This document shows positions 9,679 to 17,671 of a DNA stretch of 64,000 nucleotides, piece after piece. The notes beneath the pieces were generated by a model, which made no database searches, was not told where the DNA came from, and was given only the letters and a program-made list of their open reading frames with translations. The translations under genes were made by a program, and so were the position numbers. The DNA comes from Paenibacillus sp. EZ-K15 (GTDB lineage: Bacteria; Bacillota; Bacilli; Paenibacillales; Paenibacillaceae), in the NCBI RefSeq assembly GCF_002573715.1, contig NZ_PDHM01000017.1:434001-498000 (forward strand). The letters are read 5' to 3'. Each line of letters opens with the position of its first letter. The stretch's first letter is position 1.

Positions 9679-11256
9679 TTATTCGAAAGCGTTTTCTTTT
9701 TCGTTATATCGTTTCGTGGCTTCCTCAATAATCTCGTTGCCGCCTTTGGACAGATATTCCTCGAGCACCTTGCCGTAGTTATCGATAGGCTCCCTGCCGT
9801 ATACCATGCGGAGCACATGCTCCAGAATCAGCGGCGGCATTTCATCCGACTTCGGATTCAGCTCCGGATATTTCACCATCGCCTCCAGTCGCGGATCGAA
9901 TTCAATGCCGCGGCGGCCCTCATTCGAAAGCATGTTATCAAAAGCCTCAATCAGCTCTTTGCCGGAATCGGACAACTCGGATACGCGTTTGTTGTAGGTT
10001 GTGTCCTGCACCAGCCACAGCCAGTAGTTCAAATAACGCATCTTATCCGCACCTGCTGTGTCCGTTGGAACCTCGAAGACCGGTTTGCCGTCGGTTACCT
10101 GATAATCCTCGCCCTCGATGCCGAAGCTGAAGAACATTTCCGCATCTTCACTGACCATCCAGTTGAAGAACTTCACGATATCCTCCGCTTTATCCTTCGC
10201 CTTCGCGTTGATGAAGAAGGAACGCGTGACCGGATTGTAATGGGCATATCCCCCTTTACCGTCAGGTCCAACAGGTGAAGGAATCAGCGCCACTTTCGCG
10301 TCCGGCACATTCTCCTTCAGCTGGGTACCCCAGATCGGAAGCTCATTCGCGTTCATGGACCACATGCCGGCTTTGCCGCTCGTGACGATGGATTTGAAAT
10401 CCGCGCTTTCAATGGTCGCGAATTCCTTGCTGATCAATCCTTCTTCATGCATCGTCTTATAGATCTGAATGGCTTGCTTCATATTTTCTTCATCGAAGAA
10501 GGTTGGCTTTACTTTCCCATCCGGGAACACCTTGAATTGGTTCAGGTAACCCAGCACGTCATAGGCGCCGAAAAAGGTATCCGCGTATTTGAAATTCTGT
10601 CGTCCAGCATAAGGCTGCTCCACCCCGGCTTCTTTGAATGCGCGCAGCACATCCATCGTCTCTTCCACCGTTGTCGGGATCTCCTTGCCTACTTTCTCCA
10701 GCAGGTCGGTCCGAATCCATGTGGCTCGTCTGGATGGATTGGACAAGATTTCAGGAATCCCGTAGATATTGCCCGTCTTGGAATCCGTCATCCGCTTCCA
10801 GGCTTCCTCAGGGATAAACTTGAGCAGGTCCTGCCCATGCTCCTGCAGGAGGTCGTTCAGCGGGAGAAAGACTCCGTTCTCTACGGCACCCGCCAGCTCG
10901 GGACCGCTGATTCCGCCAGTACCCTGCACCACATCCGGAATGTCGTTCGTTGCGAACATTTGCACCATTTTATCCTGATATTCGTTATGCGGAATCAGGC
11001 GGATATCCAGGTCCGTATTCGTCATTTTCTCTAGCTCCAGCACATACTTATCCTTGTTGATATCCGGATTCTTCTCAACGTAGGATACGTTAAGCGTCCG
11101 CATCGAAATGGAAAATTTCGTGGCTCCCGCTTCATTCCCGCCTTGACCGTCGCCGTCGGCATTGGCTCCTCCGCCTCCGCCATTGTTACCCGAACAGCCA
11201 ACGAGCATGGCCAGTACGAGACCTGACGTAAGCGCACGTGTCCAGCTTTTTCTCAT
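9679..11256 (-). CDS. Lipoprotein sugar-binding protein of Lpl/AlgQ-type ABC transporter
   Basis: Extracellular solute-binding lipoprotein of about 525 residues, typical of large oligosaccharide binders such as LplA or AlgQ. It has a signal peptide with lipobox LVGC (lipid-modified Cys21), then a Gly/Asn-rich linker. Body motifs include NDIPDVVQGTGG and the C-terminal GGNEIIEEATKRYNE. Start choice: the upstream TTG at 11274 overlaps the ribosome site; AAGAGGGG sits 5-6 bases before ATG at 11256. It follows the two permease genes after a 125-bp gap that holds a catabolite-control-like site, so it may have its own promoter. It should deliver unsaturated or polymeric uronate sugars to the permeases. 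Confidence 0.9.
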   Translation of the reverse strand: MRKSWTRALTSGLVLAMLVGCSGNNGGGGGANADGDGQGGNEAGATKFSISMRTLNVSYVEKNPDINKDKYVLELEKMTNTDLDIRLIPHNEYQDKMVQMFATNDIPDVVQGTGGISGPELAGAVENGVFLPLNDLLQEHGQDLLKFIPEEAWKRMTDSKTGNIYGIPEILSNPSRRATWIRTDLLEKVGKEIPTTVEETMDVLRAFKEAGVEQPYAGRQNFKYADTFFGAYDVLGYLNQFKVFPDGKVKPTFFDEENMKQAIQIYKTMHEEGLISKEFATIESADFKSIVTSGKAGMWSMNANELPIWGTQLKENVPDAKVALIPSPVGPDGKGGYAHYNPVTRSFFINAKAKDKAEDIVKFFNWMVSEDAEMFFSFGIEGEDYQVTDGKPVFEVPTDTAGADKMRYLNYWLWLVQDTTYNKRVSELSDSGKELIEAFDNMLSNEGRRGIEFDPRLEAMVKYPELNPKSDEMPPLILEHVLRMVYGREPIDNYGKVLEEYLSKGGNEIIEEATKRYNEKENAFE

Positions 11257-11291
11257 GAATACCCCTCTTTTCAAGCTAATATAGTCGCTTA

Positions 11292-11305
11292 TAATAGCGC
11301 TTTCA
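11292..11305. promoter_or_regulatory. Candidate catabolite-responsive element (cre)
   Basis: On the minus strand the site reads TGAAAGCGCTATTA, which agrees with the Bacillus cre consensus TGWAANCGNTNWCA at 13 of 14 places. It lies about 40 bases upstream of the binding-protein start, in the gap after the permease genes. CcpA control is inferred. Confidence 0.5.
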
Positions 11306-11381
11306 AACTTAATATCAGTATAGAGAGCCGTCTAGGCGGGAACAAGGAATGTCTTTGGCTCGGTTTGTCGTTTTTTTAGGG

Positions 11382-12266
11382 TTATTCTTTGATCGACCCG
11401 ATCATCATCCCATGAATGAAGAAGCGCTGCAAAAACGGATACAAGAGGATGATGGGCACGGTTGCTACCAGGATAACCGCCATTTGTATGCCTTGTACGG
11501 ACTGTGAACTTGCCTCGAATGCAAGGTTGCCTGTATCGGTCAGCCCTTCGTTTACCAGAAGCTCCCTTAATTTTACCTGGAGCGGATACTTGGCACGATC
11601 ATTGATATAGTAAAGCGCGTCCATGTATTTATTCCAATTGGTTACAGAGTAGAATATGCCCACCGTCGCCAGCGCCGGTTTTGATAACGGAAGCACAATG
11701 CTCCATAACGTGCGGACCTCGCTGCATCCGTCGATTCGGGACGAATCGATCAGTTCGCTCGGAATTTGGGTGAAGAAGGTTCGAAGCACAAACAGATTGA
11801 ATGCGCTGATCGCCGATGGCAGCATCAAAGACCACAGCGTGTTTACGAGATTCAGCTCGCGCATCAGAATGAATTGCGGAATCAGCGGTGCCGTGAAAAT
11901 CATGGTCATCAGGATGATAATCATGATCGTTTTTCTGCCGACGTATTCAGGCCTGGAAAGCGGATACGCCAGGGAAGCGGTTGCTGCCAGATTGATGAAG
12001 GTTCCGAATAGCGTAATGTAGACGCTGATGCCGAATGCCCTCCAGATGGAGATATCGTTGAACACATGCTGGTAGTAGGCAAAGGTAAACTCCACCGGCC
12101 AGAACATCACTTCTCCGCGATCGATAGCGCCCGGGCTGCTGAACGACTGAGCTATGACATTGAGAAAAGGGAGCAGCATGGTGAGTGCAAGAAAAGTAAG
12201 GATGATATAGTTCACTACAAGAAACAGTTTTCTGCCTGCACTGTCATATTTCACGTTGGTGGTCAC
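11382..12266 (-). CDS. ABC sugar transporter permease (LplC/YtcP type)
   Basis: Inner-membrane permease of 294 residues with about six membrane segments (for example YIILTFLALTMLLPFLNVIA near residue 20). The cytoplasmic EAA-like loop is SSRIDGCSEVRTLWSIVLP, where the ATPase docks. The C-terminus FFIHGMMIGSIKE is typical of LplC/YtcP proteins. It starts 6 bp after the partner permease gene. No ATPase gene is present in the locus, so it probably uses a shared MsmX-type ATPase encoded elsewhere, as is known for this transporter family. Confidence 0.92.
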   Translation of the reverse strand: MTTNVKYDSAGRKLFLVVNYIILTFLALTMLLPFLNVIAQSFSSPGAIDRGEVMFWPVEFTFAYYQHVFNDISIWRAFGISVYITLFGTFINLAATASLAYPLSRPEYVGRKTIMIIILMTMIFTAPLIPQFILMRELNLVNTLWSLMLPSAISAFNLFVLRTFFTQIPSELIDSSRIDGCSEVRTLWSIVLPLSKPALATVGIFYSVTNWNKYMDALYYINDRAKYPLQVKLRELLVNEGLTDTGNLAFEASSQSVQGIQMAVILVATVPIILLYPFLQRFFIHGMMIGSIKE

Positions 12267-12272
12267 TCCCCT

Positions 12273-13235
12273 CTAATACAGCGACTCGCCGGTCGCTTTC
12301 TTGCTGATGGTGTTTGCAATGGAAATCAGGAACAAGCCGACAACGGATTTGAACACCCCGATAGCGGTGGCATAGCTGTACTGAAGCTGCTGCAAGCCGG
12401 CTTTATAAATGTACGTGTCCAAGATTTCGCTGGACTGAATGTTGAGCGGGTTCTGAAATACGAATACGCGTTCAAACCCATAATCCATGAAGTCTCCGAT
12501 CTTGAGCAGGAACAGGATTGTTATCACGGGAAGCAGCGCCGGCAGGGTAATGCTGAGCGTCTGGCGCCATCTCCCCGCTCCATCGATTTCGGAGGCTTCA
12601 TAGAGGTCAGGATTAATGCCTGCGAGCGCCGCCAGATAAATGATGGTCCCCCATCCGACATCTCTCCATAGTCCTGAGCCCACCAATACCGTTCGAATGT
12701 AGGAATCTTCGCCAAGGAAATAGATCGGCTCAATGCCGAACCAGCTGAGCATAACGTTCACGATCCCCGACGATGGAGATAGGATCCCCACAAAGATACC
12801 GCTTACAATGACCCATGACAGAAAATGCGGCGCATAGAATATCGTCTGTACAATTTTCTTGTAAACGACCTGGCGCACCTCATTGAGCAATAAAGCCAGA
12901 ACAATGGGGGCGGTAAAAGCAAACAGAATGTCGTATGTACCCAGCAGAAGCGTATTCCGCAGAATTTTCAAAAAATCATAGTGCTGGAACATGCGTTGAA
13001 AGTGCTCAAGGCCCACCCAGGGACTTCCCGTCACACCTGCAAACAGATTGTAGTTCTGGAATGCGATCACGGAGCCCATTAACGGTACATACTTGAATAA
13101 TCCGAAGAACAGCAATCCAGGCAGTGATATGAAGTACAGCGCCCTGTATTTCCACATGAAGCCAAGTATTCTTCTCCGTTTATCAATCTTTCCCTCTAGA
13201 TTCGGGCTTACCGCTGCTTTGCTTGTTGCGGCCAT
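12273..13235 (-). CDS. ABC sugar transporter permease (LplB type)
   Basis: Permease of 320 residues. After a charged N-terminus it has FKYVPLMGSVIAFQNYN, a stretch typical of LplB proteins, about six membrane segments and the EAA loop EASEIDGAGRWRQTLSITLP. It pairs with the downstream LplC-type permease. It begins only 6 bp after the tautomerase stop codon, so it is co-transcribed with it. Together with the binding lipoprotein it forms an importer for complex sugars. Confidence 0.92.
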   Translation of the reverse strand: MAATSKAAVSPNLEGKIDKRRRILGFMWKYRALYFISLPGLLFFGLFKYVPLMGSVIAFQNYNLFAGVTGSPWVGLEHFQRMFQHYDFLKILRNTLLLGTYDILFAFTAPIVLALLLNEVRQVVYKKIVQTIFYAPHFLSWVIVSGIFVGILSPSSGIVNVMLSWFGIEPIYFLGEDSYIRTVLVGSGLWRDVGWGTIIYLAALAGINPDLYEASEIDGAGRWRQTLSITLPALLPVITILFLLKIGDFMDYGFERVFVFQNPLNIQSSEILDTYIYKAGLQQLQYSYATAIGVFKSVVGLFLISIANTISKKATGESLY

Positions 13236-13241
13236 CTGTCA

Positions 13242-13424
13242 TCACCTCTTGTTTCTCAAATTGGCCGGTGCGTTGTCATCAATCGGAATTTCGTCAAACT
13301 GAATGCTAATAAATTCAGGCTCACGATCAATGATCCGGGACAACTCCCTCGTAAAAACATCAACGATTTCGTCCTTCTGCTGATCCGTGCGTCCTTCATA
13401 CATTTTAATCGTAATTTGCGGCAA
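13242..13424 (-). CDS. Small 4-oxalocrotonate-tautomerase-family protein
   Basis: The longer reading frame to 13505 has a non-homologous N-terminus. The real start is a TTG at 13424 with a perfect AAGGAGG 9 bases upstream. This gives a 60-residue protein starting Met-Pro-Gln-Ile-Thr-Ile. Pro1 after Met removal is the catalytic base of the tautomerase superfamily, and 60 residues is the usual length of a 4-OT subunit. KMYEGRTDQQKDEIV is the family-typical first loop and helix. It is the first gene of the leftward polysaccharide operon. A role in tautomerising the unsaturated or keto uronate released by GH88 is a hypothesis from position. Confidence 0.85.
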   Translation of the reverse strand: MPQITIKMYEGRTDQQKDEIVDVFTRELSRIIDREPEFISIQFDEIPIDDNAPANLRNKR

Positions 13425-13467
13425 CGGCTTTCGCCTCCTTAGGAATGATGATGTGATGAATACCCTT

Positions 13468-13497
13468 ATCCTATAAGTTTCGTGGTCCGAGCAGCAA
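13468..13497 (-). promoter_or_regulatory. Candidate sigma-A promoter of the polysaccharide operon
   Basis: Minus-strand TTGCTG (13492-13497), an 18-base spacer and TAGGAT (13468-13473) lie about 45 bases upstream of the tautomerase TTG start. It is a weak match to consensus, as expected for an activator-dependent promoter. Confidence 0.45.
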
Positions 13498-13515
13498 TGG
13501 AACATGATCGGTTCC

Positions 13516-13560
13516 CTTGTGTTTTTTTTAGGTGCTTCGAAAGGCTTGTGTTTTTTTAAG
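13516..13560. promoter_or_regulatory. Two direct repeats, candidate activator sites
   Basis: CTTGTGTTTTTTTTAG (13516-13531) and CTTGTGTTTTTTTAAG (13545-13560) repeat in the same orientation 29 bp apart, close to three helical turns. They start about 19 bp upstream of the candidate -35 box. AraC-type activators such as the local YesN protein usually bind direct repeats in this position. Binding is inferred. Confidence 0.5.
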
Positions 13561-13685
13561 ATCGACTTGTTATTTCAATAGTTCTTAAGCTGTGTATGTA
13601 GAATTTGGCGGCGTTCTATGGAACAATGGATCAAAGCAGTTGCGATAATTAGCCAAACGATGACATAAGTACTGGGAGGTTAACG

Positions 13686-14879
13686 ATGAACGGACAACAT
13701 CAGGAAACAATAACGCCTTATTCGTTATTATGGGGTCAAATAGAAAATAAACTGTCGCGTATGACCGGACAGCTTCAAGGCAAAGTTCCTCATGCAACAA
13801 AGAACGGAATCTATGATTCCACCCGGATCGACTGGTGGACCTCGGGTTTTTGGCCGGGTATGCTCTGGATCATGTATGATATGACCAAGCAGCCGCAGTA
13901 TAAGGAATGGGCTTGGGAATGGGATGTTCGGCTTGAACAAGCGCTTATCGGGGACAGTAATTTCCATCACGATGTCGGCTTTCAATTTCTGCCGACAGCC
14001 GTCATCAAATATATACTGACAGGCGATCTGGATGCCAGGCGGAGAGGACTGTTGGCCGCTACATTGCTCGCCGGGAGATATAACCCGGTCGGGAAATTCA
14101 TACGTGCTTGGAATCAGGTGAAACCAACCTCATGGAATCATGGGAATGAAGGCTGGTCCATTATCGACTCCACCATGAACCTCTCCCTTCTATTCTGGGC
14201 TTCCGAGGAGAGTGGCGACCCGAGATTCGCTCATATCGCCAGAGAGCAAGCCAATACGGTCGCCGAGTTTTTCATAAGGCCGGACGGCTCCGTTCGGCAC
14301 ATCTGCCGATTTGATCCGTTAACGGGAGAATTTATCGAAGCGCTGGGAGGACAAGGCTATGGACCGGAATCTGCGTGGAGCCGGGGAGCGGCCTGGGCAT
14401 TGCATGGCATGGCTAACACCTATCGCTATACCCGCGATATTCAGTATCTTGAAGCCGCCAAGCGGGTTGCCCATTTCTTCATAGCTTCCCTTGAGGAGGA
14501 TTCCATCCCCCGCTGGGATTTCCGTGCGGAGCGCAAGGAGATGGGACCTTCCAATCGTGAAGAGACGGAATCATCTTCGATGACTTCCGAACCCCGGGAT
14601 ACGTCAGCGGCATCCTGCGCTGCTTCCGGTCTTCTTGAAATCGCGGACCTGGTGCCTATAACCGAAAGCGCTCTGTACCGTGAAAGTGCCCTGCGCATCA
14701 TCGACTCCTTGACGGCCCATTACGCCGAATGGGATGACCCCGCGTATGAAGGCATCCTGAAGGAAGCCACGGGACATCTGCCAGCCGGGCAAAATATAAA
14801 CGTTTCGCTGATCTATGGGGATTACTATTATGTTGAGACCGCTGCCAAGCTAATGGGATGGAAAAACCGGATCTTCTGA
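13686..14879 (+). CDS. GH88 unsaturated glucuronyl hydrolase
   Basis: Hydrolase that removes the 4,5-unsaturated uronate from the non-reducing end of lyase products. The alpha/alpha-barrel pattern is clear from IDWWTSGFWPGMLW (residues 48-61) onward. The two Asp residues expected in the active site are D96 in HHDVGF and D161 in IIDSTMNL, matching those of Bacillus GL1 UGL. GPESAWSRGAAWALHG is also family-typical. At 397 residues with no signal peptide it is cytoplasmic. Start ATG has GGGAGG upstream. It is divergent from the tautomerase-transport-lyase operon and completes the depolymerisation route. Confidence 0.93.
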   Translation: MNGQHQETITPYSLLWGQIENKLSRMTGQLQGKVPHATKNGIYDSTRIDWWTSGFWPGMLWIMYDMTKQPQYKEWAWEWDVRLEQALIGDSNFHHDVGFQFLPTAVIKYILTGDLDARRRGLLAATLLAGRYNPVGKFIRAWNQVKPTSWNHGNEGWSIIDSTMNLSLLFWASEESGDPRFAHIAREQANTVAEFFIRPDGSVRHICRFDPLTGEFIEALGGQGYGPESAWSRGAAWALHGMANTYRYTRDIQYLEAAKRVAHFFIASLEEDSIPRWDFRAERKEMGPSNREETESSSMTSEPRDTSAASCAASGLLEIADLVPITESALYRESALRIIDSLTAHYAEWDDPAYEGILKEATGHLPAGQNINVSLIYGDYYYVETAAKLMGWKNRIF

Positions 14880-14890
14880 TCCGGTTTTTT
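14862..14890. terminator. Terminator overlapping the GH88 stop codon
   Basis: AAAACCGGATC and GATCCGGTTTT pair around a 4-base TTCT loop, followed by T-runs on either strand. The left arm lies inside the last codons of the GH88 gene. It serves both GH88 and the convergent two-component genes. Confidence 0.85.
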
Positions 14891-14905
14891 GGCATGTCAA
14901 TTCAT

Positions 14906-15988
14906 CTATTTTTCCTTAGGAATCCGAATATAGAAGCAGCTGCCGCCGGCATGCTTCTCTCCGCTCTCAGCCCATACCTGACCGCCATGCGCTGATACCA
15001 GCTGCTTGACGATGGCAAGCCCCATCCCGCTCCCACCACTTGACCGATTCCTTGACTTATCGCCCCGATACAGCCTTTCGAAAATATATGGCAGATCGGA
15101 GGAAGAGATCCCCTGACCTGAATCCTGTATTCGGATCAGAGCAGTTGCCCCTTCGTCCACGAGCTCGGCTTGTACGGTTCCCCCAGCTGGCGTGTAGTGC
15201 AAAGCATTGCTTAACATATTGATTAGAACCTGAAGCATTCGGTCGGCATCCACCTCGGCTAGGATCGGCGAACCGCTGACATATTGCAGGTCCACCTTTT
15301 TTTCATGATACATTGCTGCCGCCAAGGTGATGGCCCTCTCCATAATGTGGCCAAGCTCCTGCTTGGTTCGGGATAGTTGAAACTCAGGCGATTCCATATC
15401 GTGTAGATCCTCAAGCTCCGTTACGAGCTGAATCAATCGATCAATCTCTTCAAGGCACGTTTGAAACCGAGCTGCAGTCGGCTCCCATACCCCATCCTCT
15501 AGTGCACGAGTGTGACTCTTTAATGTGGTTAAAGGCGTTCGCAGTTCATGTGCGATATCTTGGGTCATATTCCTGCGAAGCAGTTCCTGCTTCTGTAGCT
15601 GCACCGCCAGCTCGTTCAGCGAAGAACCGAGTCCTGCAATTTCATCGTACCCTTTGGTTGTCACACGAATGTCCCAATTCCCCCGCGTCATCATCTCAGA
15701 TGCTCGCTTCATCTGGACGAGGGGAGCCGATATTCTCTTCGCAACATATATGCCTATAACGGAAGCAATGGCAATCGATAGGAGACATGTCAAAATGATG
15801 GATTGCATCTGTGCCTGCTCCAAATGATAATTCAGCTCAGCCATTCCATGATACACGGATGATTGCTGCTGGAACATGGCGATATGATAATGGTTGGTCA
15901 CAATATTGATCACGGTAAACATGATCAGAATCCCTGCCGTGATACTGATAATGATGGCGGCAAGCCTCAGGTCCAGCCGATGCTTCAA
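14906..15988 (-). CDS. Membrane sensor histidine kinase (HisKA class)
   Basis: Classical sensor kinase of 360 residues. Two membrane segments (about 10-30 and 60-80) enclose a short extracellular loop of about 30 residues, too small for a ligand-binding domain. HAMP follows, then the H-box MTQDIAHELRTPLTTLKSH, an N-box in INMLSNALHYTP, and G-boxes IQDSGQGISSSDL and GSGMGLAIVKQLV. It overlaps its response-regulator partner by 4 bp. The short loop suggests it senses the membrane state or another protein, as BaeS- and VanS-like kinases do. The target is unknown. Confidence 0.92.
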   Translation of the reverse strand: MKHRLDLRLAAIIISITAGILIMFTVINIVTNHYHIAMFQQQSSVYHGMAELNYHLEQAQMQSIILTCLLSIAIASVIGIYVAKRISAPLVQMKRASEMMTRGNWDIRVTTKGYDEIAGLGSSLNELAVQLQKQELLRRNMTQDIAHELRTPLTTLKSHTRALEDGVWEPTAARFQTCLEEIDRLIQLVTELEDLHDMESPEFQLSRTKQELGHIMERAITLAAAMYHEKKVDLQYVSGSPILAEVDADRMLQVLINMLSNALHYTPAGGTVQAELVDEGATALIRIQDSGQGISSSDLPYIFERLYRGDKSRNRSSGGSGMGLAIVKQLVSAHGGQVWAESGEKHAGGSCFYIRIPKEK

Positions 15989-16677
15989 GCCCCATCACCT
16001 CCAAAGCGGTATCCGAATCCGTAAACGGTGATGATATACTTAGGCTGTCTGGGGTCGGATTCAATCTTTTGCCTCAGATTCTTGATATGCTGATCAATGA
16101 TTCGGATGTCGCCGATAAAGTCATAGCCTAACACCCGGTCGACCAGTTCTTCGCGCGAAAAAATGCGCTGGGGGTACTTGGCCAACAGAAGCAGCAGCTT
16201 GTATTCGCTTGGCGTCAAGTTTACAACCTGTCCATGGCAGGTAACTTCGTGTTTCATCGAATGAATGGCCAGCGCTCCCTGGTGATACACAATAACGTCC
16301 GCCAGCAGCTTGCTGTCATCTCCCCGTCTCAAGACGGCCTTGACTCTTGCCACTACTTCCCTAGGGTCGAACGGCTTCACGATATAATCATCGGCTCCGA
16401 TCGCAAACCCGCCAATCCGACTGCTCTGTGCCACCTTAGCCGTTAACATGATAATAGGTACCGAGCTGAACGTTCGAATTTCCTGGCACACCCGCTCGCC
16501 ATCCATATCCGGGAGCATGAGGTCTAATATGACAAGATCGACGGATTGCTCTCGCAAGAAATCGAACGCTTCGGCACCGTTGGCCGCTTCCAGCGTCAGA
16601 CAATGTTCTTTGTTTAAATAGGATACAAGAACTTCTCGAATATTCGGTTCATCATCCACGATTAATATGGTCTTCAT
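15985..16677 (-). CDS. OmpR-family response regulator
   Basis: Response regulator of 230 residues. The receiver domain has VDDEPN, the phospho-acceptor Asp in LVILDLMLPDMDGE, and the switch residues in IIMLTAK and VKPFDPRE. The winged-helix output domain has LTPSEYKLLLLLAKYP and the usual end ITVYGFGYRF. It is first in a two-gene unit with the overlapping kinase. It is separate from the YesMN systems on each side. Confidence 0.93.
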   Translation of the reverse strand: MKTILIVDDEPNIREVLVSYLNKEHCLTLEAANGAEAFDFLREQSVDLVILDLMLPDMDGERVCQEIRTFSSVPIIMLTAKVAQSSRIGGFAIGADDYIVKPFDPREVVARVKAVLRRGDDSKLLADVIVYHQGALAIHSMKHEVTCHGQVVNLTPSEYKLLLLLAKYPQRIFSREELVDRVLGYDFIGDIRIIDQHIKNLRQKIESDPRQPKYIITVYGFGYRFGGDGA

Positions 16678-16828
16678 TCTGGTTTCTCCTTATTGAATCC
16701 TTCATCAGTACAAGTCAACTTTAACATAAGACTCCATTGTAACTGAAACTTGTGAAGATTTGATGAGGATGAACCCAGGAGCCCATTATATTCATAAGGC
16801 CGAAGCTGTTATAGCGTTGAAGTTCGTG

Positions 16829-17668
16829 TCATAACATGGCCGCTGTGATTTGGGACTTCAGGTAAGAAATGCTCTGCGGCACTTCACGCTCATACAATCC
16901 GTGAAGAATAAGCGGACCCTTGAAATGATAAGCGTGCAGAAGTTTCATATAAGCTTTATAATCCAGTTCGCCGGTTCCGGCTGCCTTGTACTGTAGTCCG
17001 TCTACCGTCGAATAATCCTTGGCATGCGCAATAATGACATGTTCACTGAGCAGTGACAGCGCTTGATCGATAACCTCTGTCAGGGGCCTCCTCTCGGTCA
17101 GACTGATCAAATTCGCTGCATCCAAGACTACCTTTAACCGGGGAGAACCCATCGTATCCAGCAGCCGCCTGGCTTTGACCGCATCGCTGATCACATTGGC
17201 CGGCTCAGGTTCAATAGCCAGTTCCAGCTCAAACTCCTCTGCCATATTCACTAATTCATGCATGGTCGTAAACAGGTCATCCCACGCTTCCGTTGAATCA
17301 TTGTCCGGATGTTCCCTCCACATATTGTTCTTATCCCTTGTGCCGGTGCACAGGGTAATGACCGACGTCCCCATCGAATGGCACATAGCTGCCAATCGGC
17401 GAAATCTTCGGATGTCATCCCGCAATCTCTGCCGGTCCGGGTGAATCATATTGAAGGTTCCGGATACTGCGGCTATATGAAGAAGCCGTTTCTCACATTC
17501 TTTTCTAATATGCACCGCAGTTTCCAGATCGTTCTCGTCCGGCAGTGATGGGAGACCCGCACAGGAAAGATTGAATTGAATTACACTCAGTCCGGTTGCA
17601 TTCACTGCGTCCAAATTTTCCTCCAAAGTAGGTCGTTCAAACGTCTTGGAGAAAATGCCAAGCCTCAT
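16829..17668 (-). CDS. Sugar phosphate isomerase/epimerase-like TIM barrel
   Basis: Protein of 279 residues with the xylose-isomerase-like TIM-barrel pattern. It opens MRLGIFSKTFERPTLEENL, then has QFNLSCAGLPSL, LELAIEPEPANV, LKVVLDAANLISL and AHAKDYS, which supply the usual acidic and His metal ligands. The stop-to-start gap with the upstream dehydrogenase is 3 bp. In this family, isomerase and Gfo/Idh/MocA pairs often convert rare sugars or inositols through keto intermediates. The substrate cannot be told from sequence. Confidence 0.82.
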   Translation of the reverse strand: MRLGIFSKTFERPTLEENLDAVNATGLSVIQFNLSCAGLPSLPDENDLETAVHIRKECEKRLLHIAAVSGTFNMIHPDRQRLRDDIRRFRRLAAMCHSMGTSVITLCTGTRDKNNMWREHPDNDSTEAWDDLFTTMHELVNMAEEFELELAIEPEPANVISDAVKARRLLDTMGSPRLKVVLDAANLISLTERRPLTEVIDQALSLLSEHVIIAHAKDYSTVDGLQYKAAGTGELDYKAYMKLLHAYHFKGPLILHGLYEREVPQSISYLKSQITAAML

Positions 17669-17671
17669 GCC

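Noticed and set aside
9684..9697. cre-like CGAAAGCGTTTTCT at the end of the binding-protein gene
   Set aside because: It lies inside the last codons of a conserved coding sequence and only 12 of 14 places agree; chance is likely.
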